The notes under the pieces were generated by a model. The model did no database searches, was not told where the DNA came from, and saw nothing but the letters and a program-made list of their open reading frames with translations. Of a stretch of 64,000 nt of DNA, positions 28,475-39,041 are shown piece after piece (the stretch's first letter is position 1; each line of letters opens with the position of its first letter). A program made the position numbers and the translations under genes. Source of the DNA: Nocardioides coralli (GTDB lineage Bacteria; Actinomycetota; Actinomycetes; Propionibacteriales; Nocardioidaceae); contig NZ_CP082273.1 in NCBI RefSeq assembly GCF_019880385.1, positions 2,356,001 through 2,420,000 of the forward strand, read 5' to 3'.

Positions 28475-30045
28475 TTGAGGTACTTGGAGAAGTCCTGGGG
28501 CAGGTCGAGCGCCGCGGCGGCCTTCTCGTAGTCGATCGGCTCACCTTCGGGGGTGCCGAAGGGGTTGCCCCCGTCGCTCGCGGCCGCCTTCTCCTGCTGT
28601 GCCTTCTTCTGGGCCGCGGCCTTGGCGGGGTTGCCGGACACCCGCTTGCCCTTGCCCTTCTTCTGCTGCTTCCCCTTGGCCTTCTTGCCGCCGCCCGCGC
28701 CCGGCAGCCCCGGCATGCCGGGCATCCCCGGGAGGCCGCCACCGCGGGCCAGCTGCTGCATCATCTTGCGTGCCTCGAAGAACCGGTCGACCAGCTGGTT
28801 GACGTCGGAGACCTGGCGGCCGGACCCCTTGGCGATCCGGGCCCGCCGCGAGCCGTCGATGATCTTGGGGTTGGCGCGCTCGGCGGGGGTCATCGACTGG
28901 ATGATCGCCTGGATCCGGTCGATCTCGCGCTCGTCGAAGTTGTCGAGCTGGTCGCGGAACTGACCCATCCCGGGGAGCATCCCCATGATCTTCGACAGCG
29001 AGCCCAGCTTGCGGACCTGCTGCATCTGCTCGAGGAAGTCGTCGAGGGTGAAGTCGCCGCCCTTGCCGGTCAGCTTCTCGGCGGCCTTGAGGGCCTGCTC
29101 CTGGTCGAAGGCCTTCTCGGCCTGCTCGATCAGCGTGAGCACGTCACCCATGTCGAGGATGCGGGACGCCATCCGGTCGGGGTGGAAGAGATCGAAGTCG
29201 GTGAGCTTCTCGCCGGCCGAGGCGAACAGGACCGGCCGGCCGGTGACCTTCGCGATCGAGAGGGCGGCGCCGCCGCGGGCATCACCGTCGAGCTTGGTCA
29301 GGACGACGCCGTCGAAGCCGACCCCCTCGAGGAAGGCCTGCGCCGTCGTGACGGCGTCCTGGCCGATCATGGCGTCCACGACGAAGAGGACCTCGTCGGG
29401 CGTGACCGCCTCCCGGATGTCGGCCGCCTGCTGCATGAGCTCGGCGTCGACGCCCAACCGACCTGCCGTGTCGACGATGACCACGTCGTGGAGCCGTCGG
29501 CGGGCCTCCTCGAGGGACTCGCGGGCCACGGCCACGGGGTCGCCGACGCCGTTGCCGGGCTGCGGCGCGAAGACGGGTACGCCGGCGCGCTCACCGTTGA
29601 CCTGCAGCTGGTTGACCGCGTTTGGCCGCTGCAGGTCGGCTGCGACCATCAGCGGCGAGCGACCCTGCTCCTTGAGCCAGAGCGCCAGCTTGGCGGCGAG
29701 GGTGGTCTTCCCGGAGCCCTGCAGACCGGCCAGCATGATGACCGTCGGCCCGGACTTGGCGAACCTCAGCCTGCGGGTCTCGCCGCCCAGGATCTCGACG
29801 AGCTCCTCGTTGACGATCTTGACGACCTGCTGGGCGGGGTTCAGCGCCTGGCTGACCTCCTCGCCCCGGGCGCGCTCCTTGACCGCGGCCACGAACTCCT
29901 TGACCACCGGCAGCGCGACGTCGGCCTCGAGCAGCGCGATGCGGATCTCGCGACAGGTCGCGTCGATGTCGGCCTCGGAGAGCCTGCCCTTGCCGCGGAG
30001 GCCCTTGAAGGTGTCGGCGAGTCGGTCGGAGAGAGTGGCGAACAC
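28471..30045 (-). CDS. ffh: signal recognition particle protein Ffh
   Basis: The SRP54 GTPase that binds signal sequences and 4.5S RNA and docks with FtsY. The 524-aa protein has an N domain, G domain with MLAGLQGSGKTTLAAKLAL, DTAGRLGVDAELM and TKLDGDARGGAALS, and a Met-rich M domain with MGMLPGMGQ and RRARIAKGSGRQVSDVN, followed by a Lys/Gly-rich tail. The start is GTG 30045 with AGGGAAAG upstream. No 4.5S RNA gene is apparent nearby. Confidence 0.96.
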   Translation of the reverse strand: MFATLSDRLADTFKGLRGKGRLSEADIDATCREIRIALLEADVALPVVKEFVAAVKERARGEEVSQALNPAQQVVKIVNEELVEILGGETRRLRFAKSGPTVIMLAGLQGSGKTTLAAKLALWLKEQGRSPLMVAADLQRPNAVNQLQVNGERAGVPVFAPQPGNGVGDPVAVARESLEEARRRLHDVVIVDTAGRLGVDAELMQQAADIREAVTPDEVLFVVDAMIGQDAVTTAQAFLEGVGFDGVVLTKLDGDARGGAALSIAKVTGRPVLFASAGEKLTDFDLFHPDRMASRILDMGDVLTLIEQAEKAFDQEQALKAAEKLTGKGGDFTLDDFLEQMQQVRKLGSLSKIMGMLPGMGQFRDQLDNFDEREIDRIQAIIQSMTPAERANPKIIDGSRRARIAKGSGRQVSDVNQLVDRFFEARKMMQQLARGGGLPGMPGMPGLPGAGGGKKAKGKQQKKGKGKRVSGNPAKAAAQKKAQQEKAAASDGGNPFGTPEGEPIDYEKAAAALDLPQDFSKYLK

Positions 30046-30115
30046 GTGTCTTTCCCTGAACGCTGGGGGTGGTGCCTGGAGTCGTCAACCCTAGCCGAGC
30101 GCCCGGCGGCGCCCG

Positions 30116-32341
30116 TCATCCGCGGTGGGCAGGCGCCGGGGGGCTGAGCGCGTCGCGCACCGCGTGGGCGGCAGCGGCGGCCCGGGTGTCGGAGAGGGCG
30201 CCCGCCCCCGACTCCTGGAGGTAGAACACGTCCACCGCCTGCGGGCCGAGCGTGTCGGCGTGGGCGGAGCGCACCCAGATGTCGAGGTCGGCGAGGGTCT
30301 CCAGGGTCAGCTGCAGCACTCCGGTCCGGTCAGCGGCCCGCACCTCGAGCACCGTCGCCTCTCGGGAGGCGTCCGGCCGCAGCGCCACCCTGGGTTCGAG
30401 GTCACGTGGCGCCACGGGTCGCGCGCGGGCGGGTACGCCGAGCCGAGCGGCCGTCAGGGCGTCGTACCGCTGTCGCAGCACGGCGACGTCCGGCACGTCA
30501 CCGTCCAGCGACCAGACAGACGCGGCGACGTCACCCTCGGTCCACGCCCGGACGGTGCGCACGGGGAGCCGCTGCAGGGTGAGCACGGCGGCGACGTCGG
30601 CCAGCAGCCCGACCCGGTCGGCGGCGACGACGGTGACCCGGCAGTCGTCGCCGCCGCTCTCCACCACGAACTCCGGCGATGCCGGGGCCGTGGCGGGCAG
30701 CGCGGTCCCGAGCGCCGGTGGCCCCGTTCCCTCATCCTCGTCCAGCCGGGCGATGAGCCGCCGGGCGAGATCGGTGACGAGGCCCGCGCGCCAGCTCGAC
30801 CAGGCTTTCGGCGCGGTGGCCCGGGCGTCGGCCTCGGTGAGCGCGAGCAGCAGGCGGGCCGTGGTGACGTCGGGGATCCGTCGCACCAGGTGGTCCAGGG
30901 TGGCGGGGTCGTCGGGGTCGCGGGTGGTCGCGGTCTCGGCGAGCAGCAGGTGCCAGCGCACGAGCGTCGCCACCGTCTCGACCTCCTCGCGACCGAGGCC
31001 GATCCGCGCCGCGACGTCGCGGGCGATCGGCTCCCCCGCCGCGCAGTGCTCGTGCGGGCCGCCCTTGCCGATGTCGTGCAGCAGCGCGGCCACCATGAGG
31101 ACGTCGGGGCGCGCGACGTCACGGATCAGTGCCGAGGCCTCGATGCAGGTCTCCACCACGTGCCGGTCGACGGTGAACCGGTGGATCTCCGAGGCGTGCG
31201 GCAGCAACCGGATCCGCTCCCACTCCGGCAGCAGACGTGGCAGGGCTCCGGTCTCGTCGAGGGTCTCCCACACCGCGAGCAGGCCGGGACCCGCCGCGAG
31301 CAGCCGCACCAGCAGCTGCCGGGCGGCGCGCGGCCATGGTTCGGGGATCGGAGCGCACTCGCGCACCAGGCGGGCGGCGGTGGGCGGCGCGAGCACCACG
31401 TCGCGCTCCGCGGCCTCGGCTGCCGCCCGGAGCAGGAGCAGCGGGTCCGCCGCGGGATCAGCACCCCGGTCCAGCACGACCTCTCCCGCGGAGAGGGCGA
31501 CGCCGGGTGCGATCGAGGTCAGCTCCGGGCGACGTACGCCGACCGGCGTGCGGCGGCCCTGCACGGCCTCGACCCGCCGCCACGTCAACCGGGACAGGTG
31601 GGTGAGACGCCGACCGACCTCGCGCACGTGCTGCTGCGTGGCCGCTTCCTCCAGGCCGAGGGAGTGGGCCAGCCCGGGCCAGTGCTCGGGTGCGATCCGG
31701 TCGGTGGCGCGGCCCGCCAGGGCGTGGAGCCGGTCGCGGACATCCAGGAGGGAGCGATGACCGGCTCTCAGCTGGGGGTGGGGGACGTCGACCAGCCAGG
31801 ACGCGACGAGGGCCCGCAGGATGGTCGCGTCGCGGAGGCCGCCGGCGGCCTCCTTGAGGTCCGGCACCGACAGGTGCGCCAGCTCCCCCACCTGCTCGTG
31901 GCGCGCGCGCACCATCTCGCGGAGCTCCGGCAGCCGGCGTCGGGCGTCCCGGCGCCACTGGGTCAGCATGGTCGTGCGCAGCCGCAACGTCAGGTTGGGG
32001 TCGCCGGCCAGGTGCCGGGTGTCGAGCAGGCCCAGGGCGACCTTGAGGTCGGTCCCGGCCGCGGCGGTCATCTGCGGCAGGGCACGCACGGCGTGGTCGA
32101 GCCGGGTGCCGCTGTCCCAGATCGGGTACCACAGCTCCCCGGCCCACCCGCCCAGCCGCACATCGTCGTCGTGGACGAGGACGACGTCGAGGTCGGAGCA
32201 CGGCGCCAGCTCGCCGCGGCCGTAGCCCCCGACCGCGACGAGCGCCACCCCCGTGACCGGAGCCTCGACCTTCTCGAACGCTGCCACGCACAGGGTGTCC
32301 GCGGCGGCGGTCCGTTCGGCTCTGGTCTCCACGTCGGTCAC
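30116..32341 (-). CDS. glnD: [protein-PII] uridylyl/adenylyltransferase GlnD
   Basis: A bifunctional nucleotidyltransferase and deadenylylase/deuridylylase that modifies the PII protein. The 741-aa protein has the nucleotidyltransferase motif GGYGRGELAPCSDLDVVLVH, an HD domain (VAALLHDIGKGGPHEH), and two C-terminal ACT domains (VVAADRVGLLADVAAVL, VRAADRTGVLQLTLETL). In studied actinobacteria the modification of PII is adenylylation. GTG 32341 lies 20 bases after glnB; an earlier frame to 32428 overlaps glnB and is rejected. Confidence 0.93.
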   Translation of the reverse strand: MTDVETRAERTAAADTLCVAAFEKVEAPVTGVALVAVGGYGRGELAPCSDLDVVLVHDDDVRLGGWAGELWYPIWDSGTRLDHAVRALPQMTAAAGTDLKVALGLLDTRHLAGDPNLTLRLRTTMLTQWRRDARRRLPELREMVRARHEQVGELAHLSVPDLKEAAGGLRDATILRALVASWLVDVPHPQLRAGHRSLLDVRDRLHALAGRATDRIAPEHWPGLAHSLGLEEAATQQHVREVGRRLTHLSRLTWRRVEAVQGRRTPVGVRRPELTSIAPGVALSAGEVVLDRGADPAADPLLLLRAAAEAAERDVVLAPPTAARLVRECAPIPEPWPRAARQLLVRLLAAGPGLLAVWETLDETGALPRLLPEWERIRLLPHASEIHRFTVDRHVVETCIEASALIRDVARPDVLMVAALLHDIGKGGPHEHCAAGEPIARDVAARIGLGREEVETVATLVRWHLLLAETATTRDPDDPATLDHLVRRIPDVTTARLLLALTEADARATAPKAWSSWRAGLVTDLARRLIARLDEDEGTGPPALGTALPATAPASPEFVVESGGDDCRVTVVAADRVGLLADVAAVLTLQRLPVRTVRAWTEGDVAASVWSLDGDVPDVAVLRQRYDALTAARLGVPARARPVAPRDLEPRVALRPDASREATVLEVRAADRTGVLQLTLETLADLDIWVRSAHADTLGPQAVDVFYLQESGAGALSDTRAAAAAHAVRDALSPPAPAHRG

Positions 32342-32361
32342 GGGGGTGGCGGAGTCACCAC

Positions 32362-34034
<1,673 letters not shown>

Positions 34035-34153
34035 GGAACCTCCAGGGATCGTGCAGGGACGGTTGGCCCCGGATCGACGTCGCTGTCGTCGGGGCGGCAC
34101 CCGATGCCGGAACGATCCCGGCCGGAGGTTTCGGTCGGTGGAGGTGGATGTTG

Positions 34154-34177
34154 CCGTCGCGCAACGAAGCGCGACGG
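34154..34177 (-). terminator. 9-bp stem-loop after ftsY
   Basis: CCGTCGCGC / GCGCGACGG with a 6-base loop (AACGAA), 27 bases past the ftsY stop on the minus strand. It probably separates ftsY transcription from amtB-glnB-glnD. No T-run is present. Confidence 0.55.
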
Positions 34178-34204
34178 GGTGTTACGAGCGTGTGAACGGC
34201 TCGG

Positions 34205-35338
34205 TCAGGAGCCGAGCATGGCGTCGACGAACGCCCCGGGGTCGAACGGCGCCAGGTCGTCCGGCCCCTCCCCGAGGCCGACCAGCTTGACGGGTACGCC
34301 GAGCTCGCGCTGGACGGCGACGACGATGCCGCCCTTGGCCGACCCGTCGAGCTTGGTCAGCACGATCCCGGTCACGTTGACGACCTCGGAGAAGACGCGC
34401 GCCTGGATCAACCCGTTCTGACCTGTCGTGGCGTCGAGGACCAGCAGCACCTCGGTCACCGGGGCCTGCTTCTCGATGACCCGCTTCACCTTGCCGAGCT
34501 CGTCCATGAGCCCGGCCTTGTTCTGGAGGCGGCCCGCGGTGTCGACGATGACCGTGTCGGCCACTCGCTCCACACCGGAGCGCACGGCCTCGAAAGCCAC
34601 CGAGGCGGGGTCTCCCCCCTCGGGGCCGCGGACGACCTCGACGCCGACCCGCTCTCCCCAGGTGGCGAGCTGGTCGACGGCGGCAGCCCGGAAGGTGTCG
34701 GCAGCGCCGAGCACGACCGTCTTGTCCTCGGCGACCAGGATCCGGGCGATCTTGCCGACCGTCGTGGTCTTGCCCGACCCGTTGACGCCCACGACGAGCA
34801 CGACGCCGGGCTTGCCGTCCGCGCCGCTGATCTGGAGCCGCCGGTCCATCGTGGGGTCGACCAGGCCGACCAGCTCCTCGCGGAGCACCGATCGAGGGTC
34901 GGCCGCTCCGTCGCCCTCGACGCGGAGGCGGGTCCGGAGGTTCTCGACGACCTGCTGGGTGGGCGCGACCCCCACGTCTGCGGTGAGCAGGGTGTCCTCG
35001 ATCGACTCCCACGTGTCCTCGTCGAGGCGGTCACGCGACAGCAGCGCCAGCAGTCCCTTGCCGAAGCCGCCCTGGCTGCCCGCGAGGCGGGCGCGGAGCC
35101 GCTGCATGCGCGAGGCGGTGCCCTCGGGCTTCTCGAGCGTGGGGGCCTGCGCCTCGGCGGGCGGGGCGGCCTCGGAGGGCGCCTCGACCTCGGCCTCGGT
35201 GGGAGGTGGCGTGGTGACGACGTCGGTGCCGGCGCGCGGTGGCACCGGTCGGCCCCGACGCGTCCGCGCCAGCAGGCCGACGACGAGGAGGACGCCGAGG
35301 ACCGCGATCGCGACGATCAGGTAGAGCAGCTCACCCAT
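34205..35338 (-). CDS. ftsY: signal recognition particle receptor FtsY
   Basis: A 377-aa SRP receptor. It has an N-terminal transmembrane helix (LYLIVAIAVLGVLLVVGLL), an acidic Pro/Ala/Glu linker, and the NG domain with VVGVNGSGKTTTVGKIARIL, DTAGRLQNKAGLMDEL and TKLDGSAKGGIVVAV. ATG 35338 is used; an in-frame TTG at 35350 is possible, and neither has a clear ribosome binding site. A small membrane-protein gene precedes it by 12 bases. Confidence 0.95.
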   Translation of the reverse strand: MGELLYLIVAIAVLGVLLVVGLLARTRRGRPVPPRAGTDVVTTPPPTEAEVEAPSEAAPPAEAQAPTLEKPEGTASRMQRLRARLAGSQGGFGKGLLALLSRDRLDEDTWESIEDTLLTADVGVAPTQQVVENLRTRLRVEGDGAADPRSVLREELVGLVDPTMDRRLQISGADGKPGVVLVVGVNGSGKTTTVGKIARILVAEDKTVVLGAADTFRAAAVDQLATWGERVGVEVVRGPEGGDPASVAFEAVRSGVERVADTVIVDTAGRLQNKAGLMDELGKVKRVIEKQAPVTEVLLVLDATTGQNGLIQARVFSEVVNVTGIVLTKLDGSAKGGIVVAVQRELGVPVKLVGLGEGPDDLAPFDPGAFVDAMLGS

Positions 35339-35350
35339 GGGTGAATCCAA

Positions 35351-35587
35351 TCAGAGGCGGACCAGCGTCTCCCGGTCGCGGTCCGCCCCACGGTCGAGCT
35401 CGCCGTCGGGCACGGGGTCGAGCTCGCCGTCGGCGATGGTGGGCAGCGAGCCGACTGCCCTGCTCAGGGTCTCCCCGAGCCACGGGACACCGGGCAGCTG
35501 CTGGCCGCGGTGAGGGAAGGCGACGAAGGCCACGACCAGCCCGGCGACGCCCATGATGACGGCCAGGGTGAATGCGAAGAAGAGCAC
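35351..35587 (-). CDS. small single-span membrane protein, function unknown
   Basis: A 78-aa protein starting at GTG 35587 (AAGGAA about 9 bases upstream). One transmembrane helix occupies roughly residues 2-26 (LFFAFTLAVIMGVAGLVVAF), followed by a cytoplasmic or periplasmic acidic tail rich in Asp/Glu/Arg. It is in operon position just before ftsY. No family is recognised. The longer frame to 35674 adds a Cys/Arg-rich lead without support. Confidence 0.6.
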   Translation of the reverse strand: MLFFAFTLAVIMGVAGLVVAFVAFPHRGQQLPGVPWLGETLSRAVGSLPTIADGELDPVPDGELDRGADRDRETLVRL

Positions 35588-35674
35588 GAGGGGGGTTCCT
35601 TCCGCCCGAGACGAGGGCTCCACAGTCCCACAGCCACCTCGCCGGACGCACGTCGGCGACCGCTCCGTGGTCAC

Positions 35675-36112
35675 TCAGGCGCGCAGCAGCGGGGTGACCG
35701 CGTCCCGGATCTGCTCGGGCATCGGCACGACCGGGCGGGCGGGGTCGTCGTTGTCGACGTACACGTGGACGAAGCGCCCCTCGGCCGCCGCCTCCTCACC
35801 GCCCTGGAAGAGCCCCACGCGGTAGACCACCGACGACCGGCCGACCCGGTCGACGACCACCCCCAGGTCGACGGGGTCGGGGTAGCCCACCTCGGCGAAG
35901 TAGCGGCACCCGACCTCCGCGACGACGCCGATCGCCGGAAGCTCCCGGATGTCGACGCCCGTCGCCGCCGCGAGGTGGTTGTTGACGACGGTGTCGATGA
36001 GCTCGAAGTAGCGAGCGTTGTTCATGTGGCCGTAGACGTCGATGTCGGCCCACCGGGTCGTGGCCTGCTGCCAGTGGACGTAGTCGGCGCGGGTGGGGCG
36101 GTGCTGCGGCAT
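35675..36112 (-). CDS. hotdog-fold acyl-CoA thioesterase
   Basis: A 145-aa 4HBT/YbgC-type protein with the active-site region TTRWADIDVYGHMNNARYFE (Asp and helix HMNN) and CRYFAEVGYPDPVDLGV. It hydrolyses an acyl-CoA thioester; the substrate is unknown. It is divergent from the CysH-SqdB gene, sharing a 116-base promoter region. Confidence 0.9.
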   Translation of the reverse strand: MPQHRPTRADYVHWQQATTRWADIDVYGHMNNARYFELIDTVVNNHLAAATGVDIRELPAIGVVAEVGCRYFAEVGYPDPVDLGVVVDRVGRSSVVYRVGLFQGGEEAAAEGRFVHVYVDNDDPARPVVPMPEQIRDAVTPLLRA

Positions 36113-36176
36113 GCAGCGATTATGGAGGTGGGTCCTGGTGCCCGCCGCGATGCCGGGAACCAGCGAGTCCCGGTGT

Positions 36177-36198
36177 TAGCATCGCGAGTCAGCTCGCG
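36177..36198 (+). promoter_or_regulatory. candidate -10 box and overlapping palindrome upstream of the CysH-SqdB gene
   Basis: TAGCAT at 36177-36182 fits an actinobacterial TAnnnT -10 box, 46 bases before the TTG start. It abuts an inverted repeat CGCGAG-TCAG-CTCGCG at 36183-36198. An operator at the transcription start would allow repression by sulfur status. No good -35 is visible and no SAM riboswitch core is present. Confidence 0.3.
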
Positions 36199-36228
36199 CC
36201 GGTCGCACCACAGGACCAGGGGGTTTCG

Positions 36229-38268
36229 TTGGACTACCGCGATGCCCTCTCGGAGACCCTCGAGGTCCTCCGAACCATCGCCTCCGAGCACACCCCCGCC
36301 GTGCTGGCCAACGCGTTCGGTCCCGAGAGCATGGTCATGACCGACCTCATCGCCGAGCACGACCTCGACATCGGGATCTTCAGCATCGACACGGGTCGGC
36401 TCCCGGAGGAGACGCACGCGCTGGCCCACAGCGTGCACACCCGCTACGGCCACATGATCGAGATGGTCAACCCCGACCCCGTCGAGGTGGCGGCGTGGAC
36501 CGCCGAGCACGGGCAGAACGGGTTCTACGACGCCGTCGAGCTCCGTCACGGCTGCTGCGGGGTCCGGAAGGTCGCTCCGCTGCGCCGGGTCCTGTCCGGC
36601 AAGCGGGCCTGGCTCACCGGCCTCCGTCGCGAGCAGTCAGTCACGCGTCGGGACCTCAGCGTGCGGTCGTGGGACGACGACTACGGCCTCGAGAAGTTCA
36701 ACCCCATGCTCGAGTGGACCACCGACCAGGTCTGGGCCTACATCCACGACCACGCGGTGCCCTACAACAAGCTCTACGACCGGGGCTACACCAGCATCGG
36801 CTGCGCCCCCTGCACCCGTGCGGTGTCGCCCGGGGAGGACCCCCGGGCCGGTCGCTGGTGGTGGGAGGTCGACGCCGTCAAGGAGTGCGGCGTCCACTTC
36901 GACCCGGCCACGGGGCGGATGCAGCGCGCCGCGGCCAGCCAGCCCGAGGGGCAGCCGCAGGTGGCGGCGGCCGCCCCGGTCACCCCCGAACACAGCATCG
37001 ACTCGTCAGACGACCAACGCTCGCAGCTCGAGCCGCAGACCGCGGCCTCGGTGAACGATGAAGGGAAAGCAATGCGCGTACTCATCCTCGGTGGAGACGG
37101 ATTCTGCGGATGGCCCACCGCCCTGCACCTGTCGGCGCAGGGTCACGAGGTCGCCATCGTCGACAACCTGTCCCGTCGCAAGATCGACATCGAGCTCGAG
37201 GTCTCCTCGCTCACCCCGATCCGGCACATGGGCGAGCGGCTGCGCGCGTGGCAGGAGGTCTCCGGCAAGGAGATCGCCTTCCACGACATCGACGTCGCCA
37301 TCAACTACCAGCGGCTGCTGGACCTGCTGGAGGACTGGCAGCCCGACGCGCTGGTCCACTTCGCCGAGCAGCGGGCGGCGCCCTACTCCATGAAGAGCAG
37401 CCGCCACAAGCGCTACACCGTCAGCAACAACCTCAACGCGACCAACAACGTGCTGGCCGCGGTGGTCGAGAGCGGGCTGGACATCCACGTCGTCCACCTC
37501 GGCACGATGGGCGTCTACGGCTACGGCACCGCCGGCATGAAGATCCCCGAGGGCTACCTGCAGGTGAAGGTGGACACGGGCAACGGCCTGGTCGACCAGG
37601 AGATCCTCTACCCCGCCAACCCGGGCAGCATCTACCACATGACGAAGACGCAGGACCAGCTGCTCTTCGCCTACTACAACAAGAACGACCACGTCCGGGT
37701 CACCGACCTCCACCAGGGCATCGTGTGGGGGACGCAGACCGCCGAGACCCGGCAGGACGAGCGCCTCATCAACCGGTTCGACTACGACGGCGACTACGGC
37801 ACGGTCCTCAACCGGTTCCTGATGCAGGCCGCGATCGGCTACCCGCTGACCGTGCACGGGACCGGCGGCCAGACCCGCGCCTTCATCCACATCCAGGACA
37901 CGGTGAAGTGCATCGAGCTGGCGCTCGGCAACCCTCCCGCCCGGGAAGACCGCGTCCAGATCTTCAACCAGATGACCGAGACGCACCGCGTCCGCGACCT
38001 GGCGAAGATGATCTCGGACCGCACCGGGGTGAAGGTCGCGAACCTGCCCAACCCCCGCAACGAGGCCGACGAGAACGAGCTCCACGTCGCCAACGAGCGC
38101 TTCCTGCACCTCGGCCTCACCCCCATCACCCTCAGCGAGGGCCTGATGGAGGAGGTCACCGAGATCACGAAGAAGTACGCCGACCGCTGCGACGAGTCGA
38201 AGATCCCGTGCGTCTCGGTCTGGAGCGATGACGCCGCCGCCGCGAAGGCCACCGCACCCGCCGAATGA
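36229..38268 (+). CDS. APS reductase CysH fused to UDP-sulfoquinovose synthase SqdB
   Basis: One 679-aa frame with two enzymes. Residues 1-232 are an assimilatory APS reductase. Cys109-Cys110 (RHGCCGVRK) and Cys192-x2-Cys195 (GCAPCTRAV) are the [4Fe-4S] ligands, and Cys220 (KECGVH) is the nucleophile. Residues 233-281 are a Gln/Ala/Pro-rich linker. Residues 282-679 are a SQD1/SqdB-type SDR: GGDGFCGW nucleotide loop, Thr426 in HLGTMG, Tyr469-x3-Lys473 (YHMTK) and QGIVWGTQTAETRQDERLIN. CysH makes sulfite from APS; SqdB adds sulfite to a UDP-glucose-derived intermediate. The start is TTG 36229 with AGGGGG upstream. An internal ATG at 37072 (AAGGG 6 bases before) could also yield free SqdB. Confidence 0.92.
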   Translation: MDYRDALSETLEVLRTIASEHTPAVLANAFGPESMVMTDLIAEHDLDIGIFSIDTGRLPEETHALAHSVHTRYGHMIEMVNPDPVEVAAWTAEHGQNGFYDAVELRHGCCGVRKVAPLRRVLSGKRAWLTGLRREQSVTRRDLSVRSWDDDYGLEKFNPMLEWTTDQVWAYIHDHAVPYNKLYDRGYTSIGCAPCTRAVSPGEDPRAGRWWWEVDAVKECGVHFDPATGRMQRAAASQPEGQPQVAAAAPVTPEHSIDSSDDQRSQLEPQTAASVNDEGKAMRVLILGGDGFCGWPTALHLSAQGHEVAIVDNLSRRKIDIELEVSSLTPIRHMGERLRAWQEVSGKEIAFHDIDVAINYQRLLDLLEDWQPDALVHFAEQRAAPYSMKSSRHKRYTVSNNLNATNNVLAAVVESGLDIHVVHLGTMGVYGYGTAGMKIPEGYLQVKVDTGNGLVDQEILYPANPGSIYHMTKTQDQLLFAYYNKNDHVRVTDLHQGIVWGTQTAETRQDERLINRFDYDGDYGTVLNRFLMQAAIGYPLTVHGTGGQTRAFIHIQDTVKCIELALGNPPAREDRVQIFNQMTETHRVRDLAKMISDRTGVKVANLPNPRNEADENELHVANERFLHLGLTPITLSEGLMEEVTEITKKYADRCDESKIPCVSVWSDDAAAAKATAPAE

Positions 38269-39005
38269 CCGAGGAGTCCCTGCCTGACGCCGCCCCGGAC
38301 GGGGGCCGGGGCGGCGTCACGTGGCGCGAGCTCCAGTCGTACTTCCCGAACTCGCGGATCAGCACCTACCTGAAGCCACTGCCGTCCCACGACCTGCTGT
38401 ACGTCAAGAACCCGAAGGCCGCGTGCTCGACCCTGCTGCTGTGGTTGGACAGGATCCACACGGGCGAGAAGAACTTCCGTCCCACGAACATCCATCAGGA
38501 GCACCGGCTGCCGTCCATCCGGCAGGTGGGCCGACGACGCGTGCTCAGCATGATCCGCGGAACGGCCTTTCGGTTCACCTTCGTCCGACACCCCCTGCGC
38601 CGACTCGAATCGGTCTATTGGGACAAGGTGGCGGACAACCCCAGGTGGCGCACCCGGATGCAGGCCATGCTCGACGTGCCGCAGGATCCAGCAGAGCAGA
38701 TCTCGTTCGAGCAGTTCCTCAGCGCTGTGGAGCTCCAGCCCGTGATCGACATGGACCCGCACTGGCGGCCGCAGCACGTCAATCTCCTGCACCCGCTGGT
38801 CGCCTATGACCGCGTCGGTCGGGTCGAGAGCTTCGACGCGGACCTGCAACGGATTCGGGACGAGGCAGGTCTTCCCGCGCTGCCGTGGGAGAGGCGCAAC
38901 TCCTCACGGCACCAGACGCCCGAGAGCGTCTATGCCAACCGGCCAGACCTGGTACGCCGGGCGGAACGCATCTACGAGAAGGACTTCGAGCTCTACGGGT
39001 ACTGA
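38265..39005 (+). CDS. PAPS-dependent sulfotransferase (family 2 type)
   Basis: A 246-aa cytosolic sulfotransferase. The 5'-phosphosulfate loop is KNPKAACSTLLLWL (about residues 48-61) and the 3'-phosphate site is FVRHPLRRLESVYW (106-119, with Arg108 and Ser116). Family 2 members sulfate carbohydrates. The ATG overlaps the CysH-SqdB TGA by 4 bases, so it is translationally coupled. Base composition appears somewhat less GC-biased than its neighbours. The acceptor is probably a glycan or glycolipid. Confidence 0.85.
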   Translation: MTEESLPDAAPDGGRGGVTWRELQSYFPNSRISTYLKPLPSHDLLYVKNPKAACSTLLLWLDRIHTGEKNFRPTNIHQEHRLPSIRQVGRRRVLSMIRGTAFRFTFVRHPLRRLESVYWDKVADNPRWRTRMQAMLDVPQDPAEQISFEQFLSAVELQPVIDMDPHWRPQHVNLLHPLVAYDRVGRVESFDADLQRIRDEAGLPALPWERRNSSRHQTPESVYANRPDLVRRAERIYEKDFELYGY

Positions 39006-39041
39006 GTCCTACGTCAGCAGCGCGGCCTTGGGGGGCCGTAG

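Noticed and set aside
34178..34200. GTTAC...GTGAAC upstream of amtB as a GlnR box
   Set aside because: GlnR sites are GTnAC-N6-GAAAC. Here the second half is TGAAC with 7-base spacing, and it lies near the ftsY stop. The match is too weak to call.
36113..36228. SAM or other riboswitch upstream of the CysH-SqdB gene
   Set aside because: The leader is only about 46 bases after the candidate -10. It holds just a 6-bp palindrome and no SAM-II/SAM-IV core.
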